Below, piece by piece: positions 39,916 to 50,511 of a DNA stretch of 64,000 bases. The stretch comes from Elusimicrobia bacterium RIFCSPLOWO2_02_FULL_39_32. Its GTDB lineage: Bacteria > Elusimicrobiota > Elusimicrobia > 2-02-FULL-39-32. Numbering within the stretch: the first letter of the stretch is position 1; every line of letters begins with the position of its first letter. Where the stretch lies: the NCBI GenBank assembly GCA_001800135.1, contig MGUU01000013.1, forward strand, positions 1-64,000, written 5' to 3'. Made by a program: the position numbers and the translations under genes. Below the pieces are notes generated by a model, which saw only the letters and a program-made list of their open reading frames with translations, did no database searches and was not told where the DNA came from.

Positions 39916-40734
39916 CTACTTTTTTGTCAACTTAAGTATGGGTCTAAAAGCAGTTACAATCTGTGAATGCACTTTTCCATTAGAGGCAAGGATTTGAAAA
40001 GGTGAATCTAAGATAGCGTTCAGACCTTTGAAATCAGAAATCTTTCCGCCTGCTTCCTCCACAATTAAAATACCGGCAGCCACATCCCAGGGCTTAAGAT
40101 TAAATTCCCAGAACGCGTCAAAACGTCCGCAAGCCACATAAGCCAAATCAATTGCGGCAGCGCCCAGCCTGCGCACCCCTTGACAGCGAACCATCATCCC
40201 TTTAAAAAATTTAAGATAGAATTCAGCTTTTTCTAACCTATCATAAGGGAACCCTGTAACCATTAAACTTTCTTGAAGCTTCGTTGTTTTAGAAATTTGA
40301 ATGCGTTTTCCATTTAAAAAAGCGCCTTTTCCCTTTTCAGCAAAAAATAATTCGTTTTGTAAAGGATTGTAAATTCCGCCAAGCATAAGTTCCCCATTAA
40401 ACTCTAAAGCAATGGAAACGCAACACAAAGGAATTTGGTGGGCGTAATTTGTGGTGCCATCCAAAGGATCAATAATCCAACGAAATTTGGAGGGGGATTC
40501 ATAAGGATTAGACTCTTCCGTTAAAATCCTATGGTCAGGGAATTTCTCCTTAATAATGGAAACTATTTTTCTCTCGCTCGCTATGTCAATATCTGTCACT
40601 AAATTTACAGGACCTTTTTTACTGACTTTTAAAACTGTGCCAAAACCTTGGCGCAGAATTTTTCCGCTTTCCTTTAAACACAAAAACAAAACCTCTCGCA
40701 GCAATTTTTTATTGACTAATGGATGAATGTTCAT
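39916..40734 (-). CDS. suhB: Inositol-1-monophosphatase family protein
   Basis: 'NLVTDIDIASERKIVSIIKEKFPDHRILTEES', 'WIIDPLDGTTNYAHQIP', 'WDVAAGILIVEEAGGKISD'. Confidence 0.92.
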   Translation of the reverse strand: MNIHPLVNKKLLREVLFLCLKESGKILRQGFGTVLKVSKKGPVNLVTDIDIASERKIVSIIKEKFPDHRILTEESNPYESPSKFRWIIDPLDGTTNYAHQIPLCCVSIALEFNGELMLGGIYNPLQNELFFAEKGKGAFLNGKRIQISKTTKLQESLMVTGFPYDRLEKAEFYLKFFKGMMVRCQGVRRLGAAAIDLAYVACGRFDAFWEFNLKPWDVAAGILIVEEAGGKISDFKGLNAILDSPFQILASNGKVHSQIVTAFRPILKLTKK

Positions 40735-41518
40735 TTTTATAAAATTTTACAATGGCTCTGGCTAAATGTTTTGTGGTTGGTTTTTCAGCAATAATTTTTG
40801 GTTCCCAACCAACCTCTTTTAAAGTTTCCGTGGTAACGGGCCCAATGGAAGCTGAAAAAATATTTTTATTGCCTAATATTTTATTTTTTTGCTGCCTATT
40901 TAAAAGAGAGAAAAAATTCTTTACTGTGGAAGAAGAAGTAAAAGTTATGCAATCAATCATATTCTTTCCTAGCCATTTAAGCAACTCCGAAAAATTCGAT
41001 CTATCTAGTATCGTTCTATAGGCTTCCACCACATCCACAAACGCTCCTTTTTTTTTCAACTCTTTAGGTAAAATATCTCTGGCGCTTTGCGCTCGAGGGA
41101 TAAGGATTCTCTTATCTTTTACTTCAGGCAATGCTTCTAAAATAGACTCGGCCACATAGTCCTTTGAGACCAGCGTCACTGGAAATCCAAAGGAAATCAT
41201 CTTTTCTTTTGTCAGAGGTCCAATAGCGCAAGTCTTTAAGGAATTTGGACAAATAAAATCTTTATAAATTTTATTAGTCCTTTCCATAAACTTTTCTACC
41301 CCGTTCACACTTGTAAAAATAAGCCAATCATAAATAGGCAATGTTTTAATCGCTTTGTCTAAAGGCTTAAAATCTAATGGAGGCAAAATTTTAATAGTTG
41401 GACACAAAAGCACATTTGCTCCATGGGACTTAAGAATTTTTGCAAAATCCGAAGCCTGATGTTTGGCGCGAGTCACTACAATATTTTTCCCAAAAAGCGT
41501 TTTATTTTGAATTTTCAT
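40709..41518 (-). CDS. hemD: Uroporphyrinogen-III synthase
   Basis: 'LFGKNIVVTRAKHQASDFAKILKSHGANVLLCPTIKI', 'YDWLIFTSVNGVEKFM', 'DCITFTSSSTVKNF'. Confidence 0.88.
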   Translation of the reverse strand: MKIQNKTLFGKNIVVTRAKHQASDFAKILKSHGANVLLCPTIKILPPLDFKPLDKAIKTLPIYDWLIFTSVNGVEKFMERTNKIYKDFICPNSLKTCAIGPLTKEKMISFGFPVTLVSKDYVAESILEALPEVKDKRILIPRAQSARDILPKELKKKGAFVDVVEAYRTILDRSNFSELLKWLGKNMIDCITFTSSSTVKNFFSLLNRQQKNKILGNKNIFSASIGPVTTETLKEVGWEPKIIAEKPTTKHLARAIVKFYKNEHSSISQ

Positions 41519-42308
41519 AATGAAGTGTTGATTGTAAAATCAGAGACAAATTCTTAAATTCTTCCAAAGACAAAGTTTCAGCCCTGCGTTCATAAAAAAT
41601 TTGAGCTTGAGCCAAAGCAGATTTAAGAATCTCTGAAGAACAGTTGAGAGAAAATATTAATGAGTTCAGGATTGTTTTTCTTCTGTGCATAAAAGCAGCG
41701 CGCACCACTTTAAAAAAATGTTCCTCATCTTTTTTTTCGAGCAAAGGATGTTTTAAAGGAAAAAAACGTAGCATGCTAGATTCCACCTGAGGCACGGGCT
41801 TAAAACAGTTTTTTGAAACGCTAAAGAGTTTCTCTGCATGGGCTTTAGTCTGCACGCTAATGGAAAGAATACCATATTTTTTTGATCCGCTCTGAGAGAG
41901 TATGCGTTCTCCTACTTCTTTCTGCACCATCACCACGAGAGCGGTCCAATGATCCCATGCTAAAATTTTCTGCAAAATTGGGGAAACAACGGCATAGGGA
42001 AGATTTCCTATAATTTTAACTTTTGACTGATTGGAAACTATTTTATTCCAGGGAAGTTCTAAGAAATCCCCTTGTAAAAGAGTAAAATTTTTATATGATT
42101 TTAATTCGTGCTGTAAAAAACAATATAAGTTTGGATCTATTTCTACAGCAATCACCTCTTTTGCTTGTTCCAATAAAAGCCGAGTTAAAATTCCTTTGCC
42201 CGGACCAATCTCCAAAACAAGTTCATTTTTTGTAAGTCCAAGGCTCTCAACGCACTGTACTGCTACAGCTCTATCCTTTAAAAAATTTTGACTTAATTTA
42301 ACTCTCAT
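41502..42308 (-). CDS. rsmA: 16S rRNA dimethyladenosine transferase
   Basis: 'SQNFLKDRAVAVQCVESLGLTKNELVLEIGPGKGILTRLLLEQAKEVIAVEID', 'IIGNLPYAVVSPIL', 'AFMHRRKTILNSL'. Confidence 0.95.
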   Translation of the reverse strand: MRVKLSQNFLKDRAVAVQCVESLGLTKNELVLEIGPGKGILTRLLLEQAKEVIAVEIDPNLYCFLQHELKSYKNFTLLQGDFLELPWNKIVSNQSKVKIIGNLPYAVVSPILQKILAWDHWTALVVMVQKEVGERILSQSGSKKYGILSISVQTKAHAEKLFSVSKNCFKPVPQVESSMLRFFPLKHPLLEKKDEEHFFKVVRAAFMHRRKTILNSLIFSLNCSSEILKSALAQAQIFYERRAETLSLEEFKNLSLILQSTLHYENSK

Positions 42309-42549
42309 TTTTTTAATCTAAACTAAAGATTGCTTAAACCGAGATTATGCATTGGAAAATGGAATATTCAGGTTAAAAAATAAAAACTAATAGAAAAAAA
42401 TAGTAGGGGAATACTTAAATAGTATTCATCCTTTTTTTTCAAATAAAAAAACACTAGATTTTTCTTCTTGATTTTCAAAACTAATTGAACTTTGAGCTAA
42501 TTTTTAAATAAAGCACACTCTTTAAAAAATTAGCGCTGGGGAAGGATTT

Positions 42550-45051
42550 TTATTCTTTTTCTTTTTTTTCTTCTTCGTTTTCGTCTTCTTTTACAACTGA
42601 GGCTACATTGGCAATTTTATCGCCTTCTTCTAAACGAACCAGTCTTACTCCTTGAGTATTGCGGCTAATCAAGCGAATATCCTTGCAAGGCAGCCGTATG
42701 GCAATGCCTTGAACTGTCATGATCATCACATCATTTTCATTGGTCACTAACTTAATTCCAAGCACTGAACCGTTACGATCAGAAGTTTTTATGGTGATGA
42801 CCCCTTTTCCTCCGCGCGACTGGTCTCGATACTCTGTTAAATCTGTTCTTTTACCATAACCATTTTCACAGACAGTTAAAAGTGAGGCTTTGGAAGTGGA
42901 TGGGGCTACTTCCATGCCAATCACTTGGTCGTCCGAATCTAATCGAATTCCACGCACCCCTTTTCCTGACCTGCCTATCACTCTAATTTCAGACTCATCA
43001 AATCGAATCGCTTTGCCAAGTTTTGTCCCGATCAGCACCTGCTGTTTGCCATCTGTATGTTTTACGTCCACTAACACATTGCCCTCATCTAAGCCAATGG
43101 CAAATACTCCGCTTGTACGAATATTGTCATATTCTGAAAGAGGAGTTCTTTTTATGGTCCCATTCCTGGTACACATCAAAAGATAAGTTTCTTCCCCCTT
43201 CTTTTCTTCAAAAGTGTCTATGGGAATGGAAGAGGTAATTTTTTCCTCAGGTCCTAACTGCACAAAATTCACAATCGCTTTGCCCCTGGCTGTGCGGCTG
43301 GCATCTGGAATTTCATAAACTCTTAGCCAATAAAGGCGGCCTCGATTAGTAAACAAAAGAAGATATGCGTGCGTATTGGTTACAAAAAGCTGCTCAACGA
43401 AATCATCTTCTTTTGTAGCCATGGCGGTCACGCCTTTTCCCCCTCTTTTTTGGGATCTATAAGTATCTAAAGGAATCCTTTTAACATAACCCGCGTGGGA
43501 AAAAGTAACCACCACATTTTCATCTTCAATGAGATCTTCAATCTCAAATTGACCTGTCTGAGCTGTAATTTTAGTTCTTCGTTCATCCCCATATTTTTCT
43601 TTTAATTCCTTAAGGTCTGCTTTAATAATCTCTAAAATCTTTTTTGGATCAGCTAAAATTCCTTTTAAACGGGCAATGGTTTTAATCAGTTCCAAATACT
43701 CATCTTCAATCTTCTTTCTTTCTAACCCGGTTAACTGATGCAGCCTCATGTCTAAAATAGCCTGAGACTGAATTTTGGAAAGAGCAAATTCTTCCATCAA
43801 TCTTGCGCGAGCCTCATCCACGTCTTTAGATTCTCGAATGATTTTTACGATTTTATTTAGGTTGTCTATTGCGATCTTTAAACCTTCTAAAATATGCGCC
43901 CGGTCTTCAGCTTTTTTTAATTCAAATTTGGTCTTTCTAACAATCACAATTTCCCGATGGCGCACATATTGACGCAGCACTTCTTTAAATGGAAGTACTC
44001 TTGGCCGTCCATCTACAATCGCCAGCATAATCACGCCAAACGAAACTTCCATTTGGGTCAGTTTAAATAATTGATTAAGAACTATGTTGGCATTGCCGTC
44101 TCTTTTTATTTCAATCACCACGCGAATCCCTTCTCTGGAAGATTCATCCCGAATGTCAGAAATATCAGTTATTTTTTTATCCCGGACTAAAGCGGCAATT
44201 GTTTCCTGAAGAGTGGCTTTATTAACCTGGTAAGGGAGTTCATGAATAATAATAGCCTGCCGTCCACTTTTAATGTCTTCAATTTCCGCTTGAGCGCGAA
44301 TTTTGATAGAACCTCTGCCAGTCTCAAAATAATCTTTAATCCCATTCTTGCCCATAATAATTCCCGCGGTTGGAAAATCTGGACCTTTAACTAATTTTAA
44401 AATGTCTGTTGTGGTAATTTCAGGATTATCAATATAGGCAATCAGCGCATCACAAACCTCGCTTAAATTGTGCGGCGGGATATTGGTAGCCATGCCCACT
44501 GCAATTCCAGAAGAGCCGTTGACTAATAAATTGGGAAGTTTAGCTGGCAAGACCACTGGTTCTTGCAAAGAACCGTCATAGTTAGGAGTAAAATCTACCG
44601 TCTCTTTTTCAATATCTCCCAAAACTTCCTGGGCAACTGTTTGCAAACGAACTTCCGTATAACGCATGGCAGCGGGAGGATCTCCATCAATAGAACCAAA
44701 ATTCCCCTGGCCATCTACTAAAGGAATGCGCAAGGAGAAATCCTGCACCATGCGCACTAACGCATCATAGACTGCCGTATCTCCGTGAGGATGATATTTT
44801 CCTAAAACATCTCCGACCACTCTAGCGGATTTTCTATAAGGTTTACTATGGGCTAATCCCATTTCATCCATGGTGTAAAGAATTCTTCTATGCACAGGTT
44901 TTAAGCCATCCCGAACATCCGGCAGCGCCCTTCCGACAATGACCGACATGGAGTAATCAATATAAGAATTTTTCATTTCATCCTCGATATTACGAGGAAG
45001 AATGCGTTCAAATTCCATGTTTACCTGTCCTTCTTTTTTAGCCATAACCAT
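42550..45051 (-). CDS. gyrA: DNA gyrase subunit A
   Basis: '[69 protein letters not shown]', GyrA C-terminal beta-pinwheel 'RGGKGV' box. Confidence 0.97.
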   Translation of the reverse strand: MVMAKKEGQVNMEFERILPRNIEDEMKNSYIDYSMSVIVGRALPDVRDGLKPVHRRILYTMDEMGLAHSKPYRKSARVVGDVLGKYHPHGDTAVYDALVRMVQDFSLRIPLVDGQGNFGSIDGDPPAAMRYTEVRLQTVAQEVLGDIEKETVDFTPNYDGSLQEPVVLPAKLPNLLVNGSSGIAVGMATNIPPHNLSEVCDALIAYIDNPEITTTDILKLVKGPDFPTAGIIMGKNGIKDYFETGRGSIKIRAQAEIEDIKSGRQAIIIHELPYQVNKATLQETIAALVRDKKITDISDIRDESSREGIRVVIEIKRDGNANIVLNQLFKLTQMEVSFGVIMLAIVDGRPRVLPFKEVLRQYVRHREIVIVRKTKFELKKAEDRAHILEGLKIAIDNLNKIVKIIRESKDVDEARARLMEEFALSKIQSQAILDMRLHQLTGLERKKIEDEYLELIKTIARLKGILADPKKILEIIKADLKELKEKYGDERRTKITAQTGQFEIEDLIEDENVVVTFSHAGYVKRIPLDTYRSQKRGGKGVTAMATKEDDFVEQLFVTNTHAYLLLFTNRGRLYWLRVYEIPDASRTARGKAIVNFVQLGPEEKITSSIPIDTFEEKKGEETYLLMCTRNGTIKRTPLSEYDNIRTSGVFAIGLDEGNVLVDVKHTDGKQQVLIGTKLGKAIRFDESEIRVIGRSGKGVRGIRLDSDDQVIGMEVAPSTSKASLLTVCENGYGKRTDLTEYRDQSRGGKGVITIKTSDRNGSVLGIKLVTNENDVMIMTVQGIAIRLPCKDIRLISRNTQGVRLVRLEEGDKIANVASVVKEDENEEEKKEKE

Positions 45052-45067
45052 CCTTCATAAAATTTTT

Positions 45068-45141
45068 TGGCGCCAACGGGATTTGAACCCGTGGTCTCTG
45101 CCTTGAGAGGGCAGCGTCCTTGGCCGCTAGACGATGGCGCC
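45068..45141 (-). tRNA. tRNA-Glu (anticodon CTC)
   Basis: Reverse complement GGCGCCA...TGGCGCC-A; anticodon arm CTGCC-CTCTCAA-GGCAG; GGGTTCAAATCCC T-arm. Confidence 0.95.
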
Positions 45142-45167
45142 CTCTATTTTCCAAAACTTTTGAACCA

Positions 45168-45203
45168 CTAGCTTGAATAATTCAATTGAATTATTCGAGC
45201 TAG
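45168..45203. repeat. 36-bp near-perfect palindrome
   Basis: CTAGCTTGAATAATTCAA|TTGAATTATTCGAGCTAG, one mismatched pair. Confidence 0.92.
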
Positions 45204-45329
45204 AATAACAATTTTTATAAATTAAATCAAACGAGGTTTTAATTTAAACCCGTATTTTGCGATCTTGGCTTTAGGATCCAATGCCCTATTACAAAATAAG
45301 GATTTAAAGAGAAGGATTTAAAAATTCGA

Positions 45330-46493
45330 TTATTTTTTTAAATGGCCGCATTGAGCAAAATTGCGCAAAGCATGATCTGCCAAAACTAAAGCCACCATGG
45401 CTTCAACCGTAGCGATCGCTCTGGGCAATACGCAAGGATCATGACGGCCAGCGCCTTTTAAAAAGCTCTTTTCCCCTTTTATGTTTACTGTTTCTTGCTC
45501 TTTACGAATTGTTGCGGTTGGTTTAAAAGCAACTTTCAGCAAAAGATTTTCACCTGTACTAATGCCTCCTAATACCCCGCCCGCTTTATTGCTGGCAGGT
45601 TTTACTTTTCCAGAAGCATCCGTGGTAAAGGGATCATTATGCTGGGAACCTTTTAGCTCTGCCACCTCTCCCCCTAACCCAATCTCTACTGACTTTGTTG
45701 CATGAATAGATTTTAAAGCTTTAAATAAATCCGCGTCCAACTTATCAAAAACAGGTTCCCCTAAACCAACAGGCATGTTGCGAACCACCACGCCAACAAC
45801 ACCTCCCAGAGAATCCCCCTCTTTCATCGCCTCTTTAATTAGAGTCTCCATCTTGTTTGCAGCAACCCTATCTGGACAACGAGTGCTATGGGATTCCACT
45901 TCTTTTAAAGTGACTTTTTCTGAGTTTACATTTGCGCTGATCTTGCCAATTTGTAAAACATAAGCGATGATCTCTAACCCATAAAATTCTCTTAAAATCT
46001 TCTTTGCAATTGCGCCGGCAGCAACACGCCCCCAGGTTTCCCTATAAGAAGAGCGGCCTCCTCCTCTATAATCATAAATTCCATACTTAGCCCTATAGGC
46101 AAAACCCGCATGTCCTGGCCGGTCTATCTCCTTTAAAAAATCATAATCTTGGGAACGCACATCCCTATTCCAGGACACTATCGTTATCGGAGCGCCAGTG
46201 GTTTTACCCTCAAAAACTCCAGAGAGAATCCAGGCAATATCTTGTTCTTTACGTGGAGTGGTGATTCCTGTTTGTCCTGGCTTTCTTCGATCTAACTCTT
46301 TCTGAATTTCATCACAAGTAAATAGTTGGGAACCCGTTTCCTTACCAGATTCAGTTCTTAAAACAATTTTTTCTTCTTTACATTTTAAAGCGACTAAAGG
46401 CGGGCAGCCTTCAATCACCACACCCATTGCAGGCCCATGAGATTCTCCCCAAGTTGTAATTTTGAACAATTTTCCAAAACTATCGCCAGCCAT
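45330..46493 (-). CDS. aroC: Chorismate synthase
   Basis: '[27 protein letters not shown]', '[37 protein letters not shown]', '[11 protein letters not shown]'. Confidence 0.97.
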   Translation of the reverse strand: MAGDSFGKLFKITTWGESHGPAMGVVIEGCPPLVALKCKEEKIVLRTESGKETGSQLFTCDEIQKELDRRKPGQTGITTPRKEQDIAWILSGVFEGKTTGAPITIVSWNRDVRSQDYDFLKEIDRPGHAGFAYRAKYGIYDYRGGGRSSYRETWGRVAAGAIAKKILREFYGLEIIAYVLQIGKISANVNSEKVTLKEVESHSTRCPDRVAANKMETLIKEAMKEGDSLGGVVGVVVRNMPVGLGEPVFDKLDADLFKALKSIHATKSVEIGLGGEVAELKGSQHNDPFTTDASGKVKPASNKAGGVLGGISTGENLLLKVAFKPTATIRKEQETVNIKGEKSFLKGAGRHDPCVLPRAIATVEAMVALVLADHALRNFAQCGHLKK

Positions 46494-46507
46494 ATTTTTA
46501 AACCTCT

Positions 46508-46669
46508 TTAAGCTTCTTCCACCAACATGATTGGTATTCCTTCTTTAATCGGATAACTCCTCTTGCAAACCGTGCAGATCAATCTTTGATTTTGTTCATC
46601 CAGTTGAACCGGCGGTCTAGTCTCACATGCCGGACAAGCAAGTATTTTTAATAATTCTTTGTCTATCAT
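46508..46669 (-). CDS. Trm112-family small zinc-binding protein (absent from ORF track)
   Basis: My translation: [53 protein letters not shown]; CPxC...CxxC with [10 protein letters not shown]. Confidence 0.88.
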   Translation of the reverse strand: MIDKELLKILACPACETRPPVQLDEQNQRLICTVCKRSYPIKEGIPIMLVEEA

Positions 46670-46670
46670 T

Positions 46671-47510
46671 TTATTTCCCCTCCAAAGCTTTTTTCATAAG
46701 TGATACTGGCGGTTTTTCGCCTGTCCAAAGAGAAAAAGAAAGAGCTCCCTGATGGATCAGCATGCCTAGCCCTCCTAAACAGGTTGCTCCAGAATTTTTA
46801 GCAGAAATCAATAAAGATGTTGCTTTCGCATACTGTGCGTCAAAAACAAATAAGCTAGGTGAAATTAAATTTGAGTTTAATTCTACACTACTAGGAGTAG
46901 CATTCAAAAATAAATCACACTCTCTGATAGCATGATTTAAACTGTCAGAACTAAACTTTTCGCACGTCAAATCAGAATTTGGATACCATTTTTTAAGATG
47001 CGCTATTAAATCTTGGGCTCTTTCCAAAGTTCTATTCAAAACTACTATTTTCTTAATCCCAGAGTCCAACAAAGCTACGGCTATTGAATGAGCAGTGCCT
47101 CCGCCTCCTAAAATAACAGCTTTTTTGCCTAAAGGATCAAATTGTCCATCCTCTTTTAATGAAGATAAAAAACCAGGGGCATCTGTATTATCTCCAATTA
47201 ATCTGCCATGACGGTTAATAATGGTATTAACCGCTCCTATTTTTTTTGCAAGCGGAGAACATTCATCCAAATAAGGGATAATGCTTTGTTTATGCGGAAT
47301 CGTCACATTGACTCCAACTAAATTTAAGCTCTTTAAAGCCTCTACCGCTCCTTTTAATTTTTCTTCCTTGACTAAAAATGGGAGATAGACAAAATCTAAA
47401 TTTAATTCTGAAAAAGCATAGTTATGCATCTGTGGAGATAGTGTAAAGTTAATTGGATCTCCAAAAATTCCAACGATTTTTGTTGTTCCTTTAATTGTAA
47501 ATGAATTCAT
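46671..47510 (-). CDS. aroE: Shikimate dehydrogenase
   Basis: 'IFGDPINFTLSPQMHNYAFSELNLDFVYLPF', 'GVNVTIPHKQSIIPYLDE', 'LIGDNTDAPGFLSSL'. Confidence 0.95.
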   Translation of the reverse strand: MNSFTIKGTTKIVGIFGDPINFTLSPQMHNYAFSELNLDFVYLPFLVKEEKLKGAVEALKSLNLVGVNVTIPHKQSIIPYLDECSPLAKKIGAVNTIINRHGRLIGDNTDAPGFLSSLKEDGQFDPLGKKAVILGGGGTAHSIAVALLDSGIKKIVVLNRTLERAQDLIAHLKKWYPNSDLTCEKFSSDSLNHAIRECDLFLNATPSSVELNSNLISPSLFVFDAQYAKATSLLISAKNSGATCLGGLGMLIHQGALSFSLWTGEKPPVSLMKKALEGK

Positions 47511-48880
47511 GCGCCACTGATGACCATTTCTTGAACTCTAAAAGTTGGACTTCCCGTAGAACCAAAAAAAGTTAAATCTTCACAAACCCTGTCAATATTT
47601 TTTAAAAGATGGATTAAGTTACCCGCTAAGGTAATCCCTCTAACTCCATATTTAAATTCCCCATTTTCTAACCAAGCTCCGATGGCTCCTACGGAAAAGT
47701 CTCCAGAAATAGGATCGGCCATATGAAGACCCATGACATCATAAAGATATAAACCTTTTGTCTCCTTAAGCGCCGCTTCCCGCAAACTTGGGCCAGGTTC
47801 TAAATAAAAATTTGAGGTTCCAGAAGATGGAGAACTTTTAAAACCCGCTCTGGAAGCATTGCCCGTAGATCGTGTCCCATCCTTTAAAGCCGTGTAAGTA
47901 TCGTAAAGGAAATGTTTTAATGTTCCATCTTCCACTACTACGGTCCTTTGGGTTGGGAACCCTTCATCATCATAAGGAGCTGTTGCAAGTCCATGAGTCA
48001 AAGTTCCATCATCTACTAACTTAACCATTTTAGAAGCAACATTTTCCCCCATCTTATTCAAAAAAAATGATTTTCCTTTTTGAATGGAATCCGCTAATAC
48101 CGCGCTGGAAATTAAAGAAAGAAACTCCGCAGCGACTGAAGGGTCAAAAATCACAGGAATTTTTCCTGAAGGAATAGGTCTGCCTCCCAACAATGCCAAA
48201 GTTCTTTCAGCAGCGCGTTTAAAAATAAAATCCCAATCTAAATCTTTCTGAAATATTTTTGTTTGGCCAAAACCGCCTTCTTGACGTTCTCCCTCTTTTT
48301 CCGCAAGACAGGATACCCCTAAACCGCTATAAGTTCCGGAAAAAGCCCGTTCAATTCCATTGGAATTGATGATCGCCACATCGCTTAAACCCTCGCTAAA
48401 ACCGGCCCTTAAGATTGATTTAAGAAATGGAACCTGTTTTAAAAGATACGCTTCGCCGTGCTTTAAACGATCCTTGAGATTAGAAATATTACAGCTAAAA
48501 ATAGTTGTGTCTAGGGAGGGTTCTTCTCTGCTAGTTCCTTCAGTTATATCAGGTAATCTTCTAAACCGATCTGGAGGAAGTGATTTTGCAATCTCTAAAG
48601 CGCGTTGAGTAGTTTTTTCTATGCTTTCTTTGGAATCAGCAGTGGTGTAAGCATACCCTTGCTGCCCAGATAAAAATTCCGGTTCTTTCTTACTCAAAAA
48701 AATGACTCGAATCCCTACCCCCCCGCCTTCAGCTTGGCTTAGTTCTTCCAGCTTTTCCTCAGACCAAATCACAGATCTTGATCTTCCTTGACTTAAATAT
48801 ATTTCAAGTTCACAATTGTTTGGGATTTCTTTTTTTGCCCATAAAAAAATATTTTGAGCTTTCTTAAATGAGGAATTCAT
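47507..48880 (-). CDS. TldD/PmbA-family metalloprotease (PmbA/TldE-like)
   Basis: 'GGRPIPSGKIPVIFDPSVAAEFLSLISSAVLADSIQKGKSFFLNKMGENVAS...DDEGFPTQRTVVVEDGTLKHFLYDTYTALKDG'. Confidence 0.92.
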   Translation of the reverse strand: MNSSFKKAQNIFLWAKKEIPNNCELEIYLSQGRSRSVIWSEEKLEELSQAEGGGVGIRVIFLSKKEPEFLSGQQGYAYTTADSKESIEKTTQRALEIAKSLPPDRFRRLPDITEGTSREEPSLDTTIFSCNISNLKDRLKHGEAYLLKQVPFLKSILRAGFSEGLSDVAIINSNGIERAFSGTYSGLGVSCLAEKEGERQEGGFGQTKIFQKDLDWDFIFKRAAERTLALLGGRPIPSGKIPVIFDPSVAAEFLSLISSAVLADSIQKGKSFFLNKMGENVASKMVKLVDDGTLTHGLATAPYDDEGFPTQRTVVVEDGTLKHFLYDTYTALKDGTRSTGNASRAGFKSSPSSGTSNFYLEPGPSLREAALKETKGLYLYDVMGLHMADPISGDFSVGAIGAWLENGEFKYGVRGITLAGNLIHLLKNIDRVCEDLTFFGSTGSPTFRVQEMVISGA

Positions 48881-48885
48881 CAGAA

Positions 48886-49404
48886 TTATCTTAAAAAAGA
48901 AACAGAATCCCTTTTAAGGCTGGATACTAATTTTCGCAAATTTTCTGCTTCAGGAGAGTTGGGGTCTAATTCTAAAGCTCTTTGCCAATATTTTTCCCCT
49001 TCTTGGGGCATATTCATCAGAACGTAAGTGACTCCTAATTGATAAAGAGCCTGCGGATTATTGGGATCTTTAGATAGTACTCTCTCACATAATTTTTTAG
49101 ACCACCAATAACGCTGAGAATGAAGATTTACCAACGATTGATAGAGGAGCCTGTCATTGGATAAGAGCCGATAACTTAAACGCGAGGGACGATAATGCTC
49201 CAAAAAATATCCCATATAAAAAAAGAGAACGGAAATAAGTAAAAACAAAACCCCTTTTTTTCTGCGTTCCAAAAGAAGGATGCTGTCGTTGAACAGCCGG
49301 TCCCTAATAAACTTATTGAAACGGGCAATCCATGCAGGCCTATAAAAAAATGTAAACCCCAGCAATAAGAAGAAAACAGCTAAGATAAAAATAAGGTAAG
49401 TCAC
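48886..49404 (-). CDS. TPR-containing membrane protein
   Basis: N-terminal hydrophobic segments; 'DPNNPQALYQLGVTYVLMNMPQEGEKYWQRALELDPNSPEAENL'. Confidence 0.75.
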   Translation of the reverse strand: MTYLIFILAVFFLLLGFTFFYRPAWIARFNKFIRDRLFNDSILLLERRKKGVLFLLISVLFFYMGYFLEHYRPSRLSYRLLSNDRLLYQSLVNLHSQRYWWSKKLCERVLSKDPNNPQALYQLGVTYVLMNMPQEGEKYWQRALELDPNSPEAENLRKLVSSLKRDSVSFLR

Positions 49405-49433
49405 GTTAAAATCGGAATATACTAAATCCTGTT

Positions 49434-50501
49434 TTAGAGAGCAAGCGCTTTCTTAAGAATCGAAGAGCTTGCGATCTTTTTTAAATCTTTATTTGCAACC
49501 CATTGAGTAGGGCCAAACCCTTGTAAACTACCGTCTAAAGAACTCTTGACTACATGAATTTTCAAGCGGTGATGCGTGATGGAATGAAAAAAATTTCCCA
49601 TATAAGCGCATTCTTTAATCTTACATTTTGTCTGCTGACTAAAAATCTTAAAAAATTCTTCTAAAAGAGCCTGTTTATTTCTTACTTTCAAATCTTTTTT
49701 CAATTGGATCATTGGAAATTCCCATAACTCTTTTAACCACTGCTCATTTTTAGACCGTTTTCGCACTAAAAATTTAATAGAGCCGTCTATTTTTTTTACA
49801 GCCATTAAAAGCGCAAAAAAACGATATTGTGTCTGATTCTTCTTAGTTAATTGCGGATAAAATGACTGCAGATTCTTTTTAAAAGCGCCGCAGCCCTTTT
49901 GCAACGGACAACTTAAACAGGTTGGGTTTTGAGGATTACAAACTAAAGCTCCCAATTCCATTAAAGATTGATTAAATGAAGATGGGTCATTTTTTAATTG
50001 ATAGGATTGGTCGATCAGATGTTTGGCAATCTCTTCTAATTTCTGATTAGATTTCTCTAAAAAAAATCGGCTAAACACCCTTTTTACATTTCCGTCTAAC
50101 ACTGGATAAGGTAGATGGTAGGCAATGGAAAGAATGGCGCCAGCTGTATAAGGGCCGATCCCTGGAAGTTTTAAAAGCTCCTCAAAGGTACTGGGCAGAT
50201 TCCCCTTAAACTTTTCTGTAACGATTCTCGCTGTTTTTAAAAGATTTCGCGCTCGGGTATAGTAACCCAAACCAGACCAAAGAGGGAGAACATCTTCTTC
50301 CTCTGCTTGGGCAAGCGCCTTTATGGTTGGAAATTTTTTTAAAAATCTTTGATAATAAGGAATAACATTATTTACTTGGGTTTGTTGGAGCATGATCTCT
50401 GATACCCACACATGGTAAGCATCCTGAAATTTTCTCCAAGGCAGATCTCTTTTAAATTGCTGATACCAAAATTCTAACTCGTGAAAAGGGAAAGTAATCA
50501 A
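49434..50501 (-). CDS. mutY: A/G-specific adenine glycosylase
   Basis: 'LPWRKFQDAYHVWVSEIMLQQTQVNNVIPYYQRF', 'LPGIGPYTAGAILSIAY', C-x6-C-x2-C-x5-C iron-sulfur motif 'CNPQNPTCLSCPLQKGC'. Confidence 0.95.
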   Translation of the reverse strand: MITFPFHELEFWYQQFKRDLPWRKFQDAYHVWVSEIMLQQTQVNNVIPYYQRFLKKFPTIKALAQAEEEDVLPLWSGLGYYTRARNLLKTARIVTEKFKGNLPSTFEELLKLPGIGPYTAGAILSIAYHLPYPVLDGNVKRVFSRFFLEKSNQKLEEIAKHLIDQSYQLKNDPSSFNQSLMELGALVCNPQNPTCLSCPLQKGCGAFKKNLQSFYPQLTKKNQTQYRFFALLMAVKKIDGSIKFLVRKRSKNEQWLKELWEFPMIQLKKDLKVRNKQALLEEFFKIFSQQTKCKIKECAYMGNFFHSITHHRLKIHVVKSSLDGSLQGFGPTQWVANKDLKKIASSSILKKALAL

Positions 50502-50511
50502 ATTACGGGGT

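Noticed and set aside
44800-44850. GyrA QRDR Thr at the position of E. coli Ser83 ([14 protein letters not shown]) as fluoroquinolone resistance
   Set aside because: Thr is the natural residue in many species; the Asp87 equivalent is intact, so resistance cannot be inferred.
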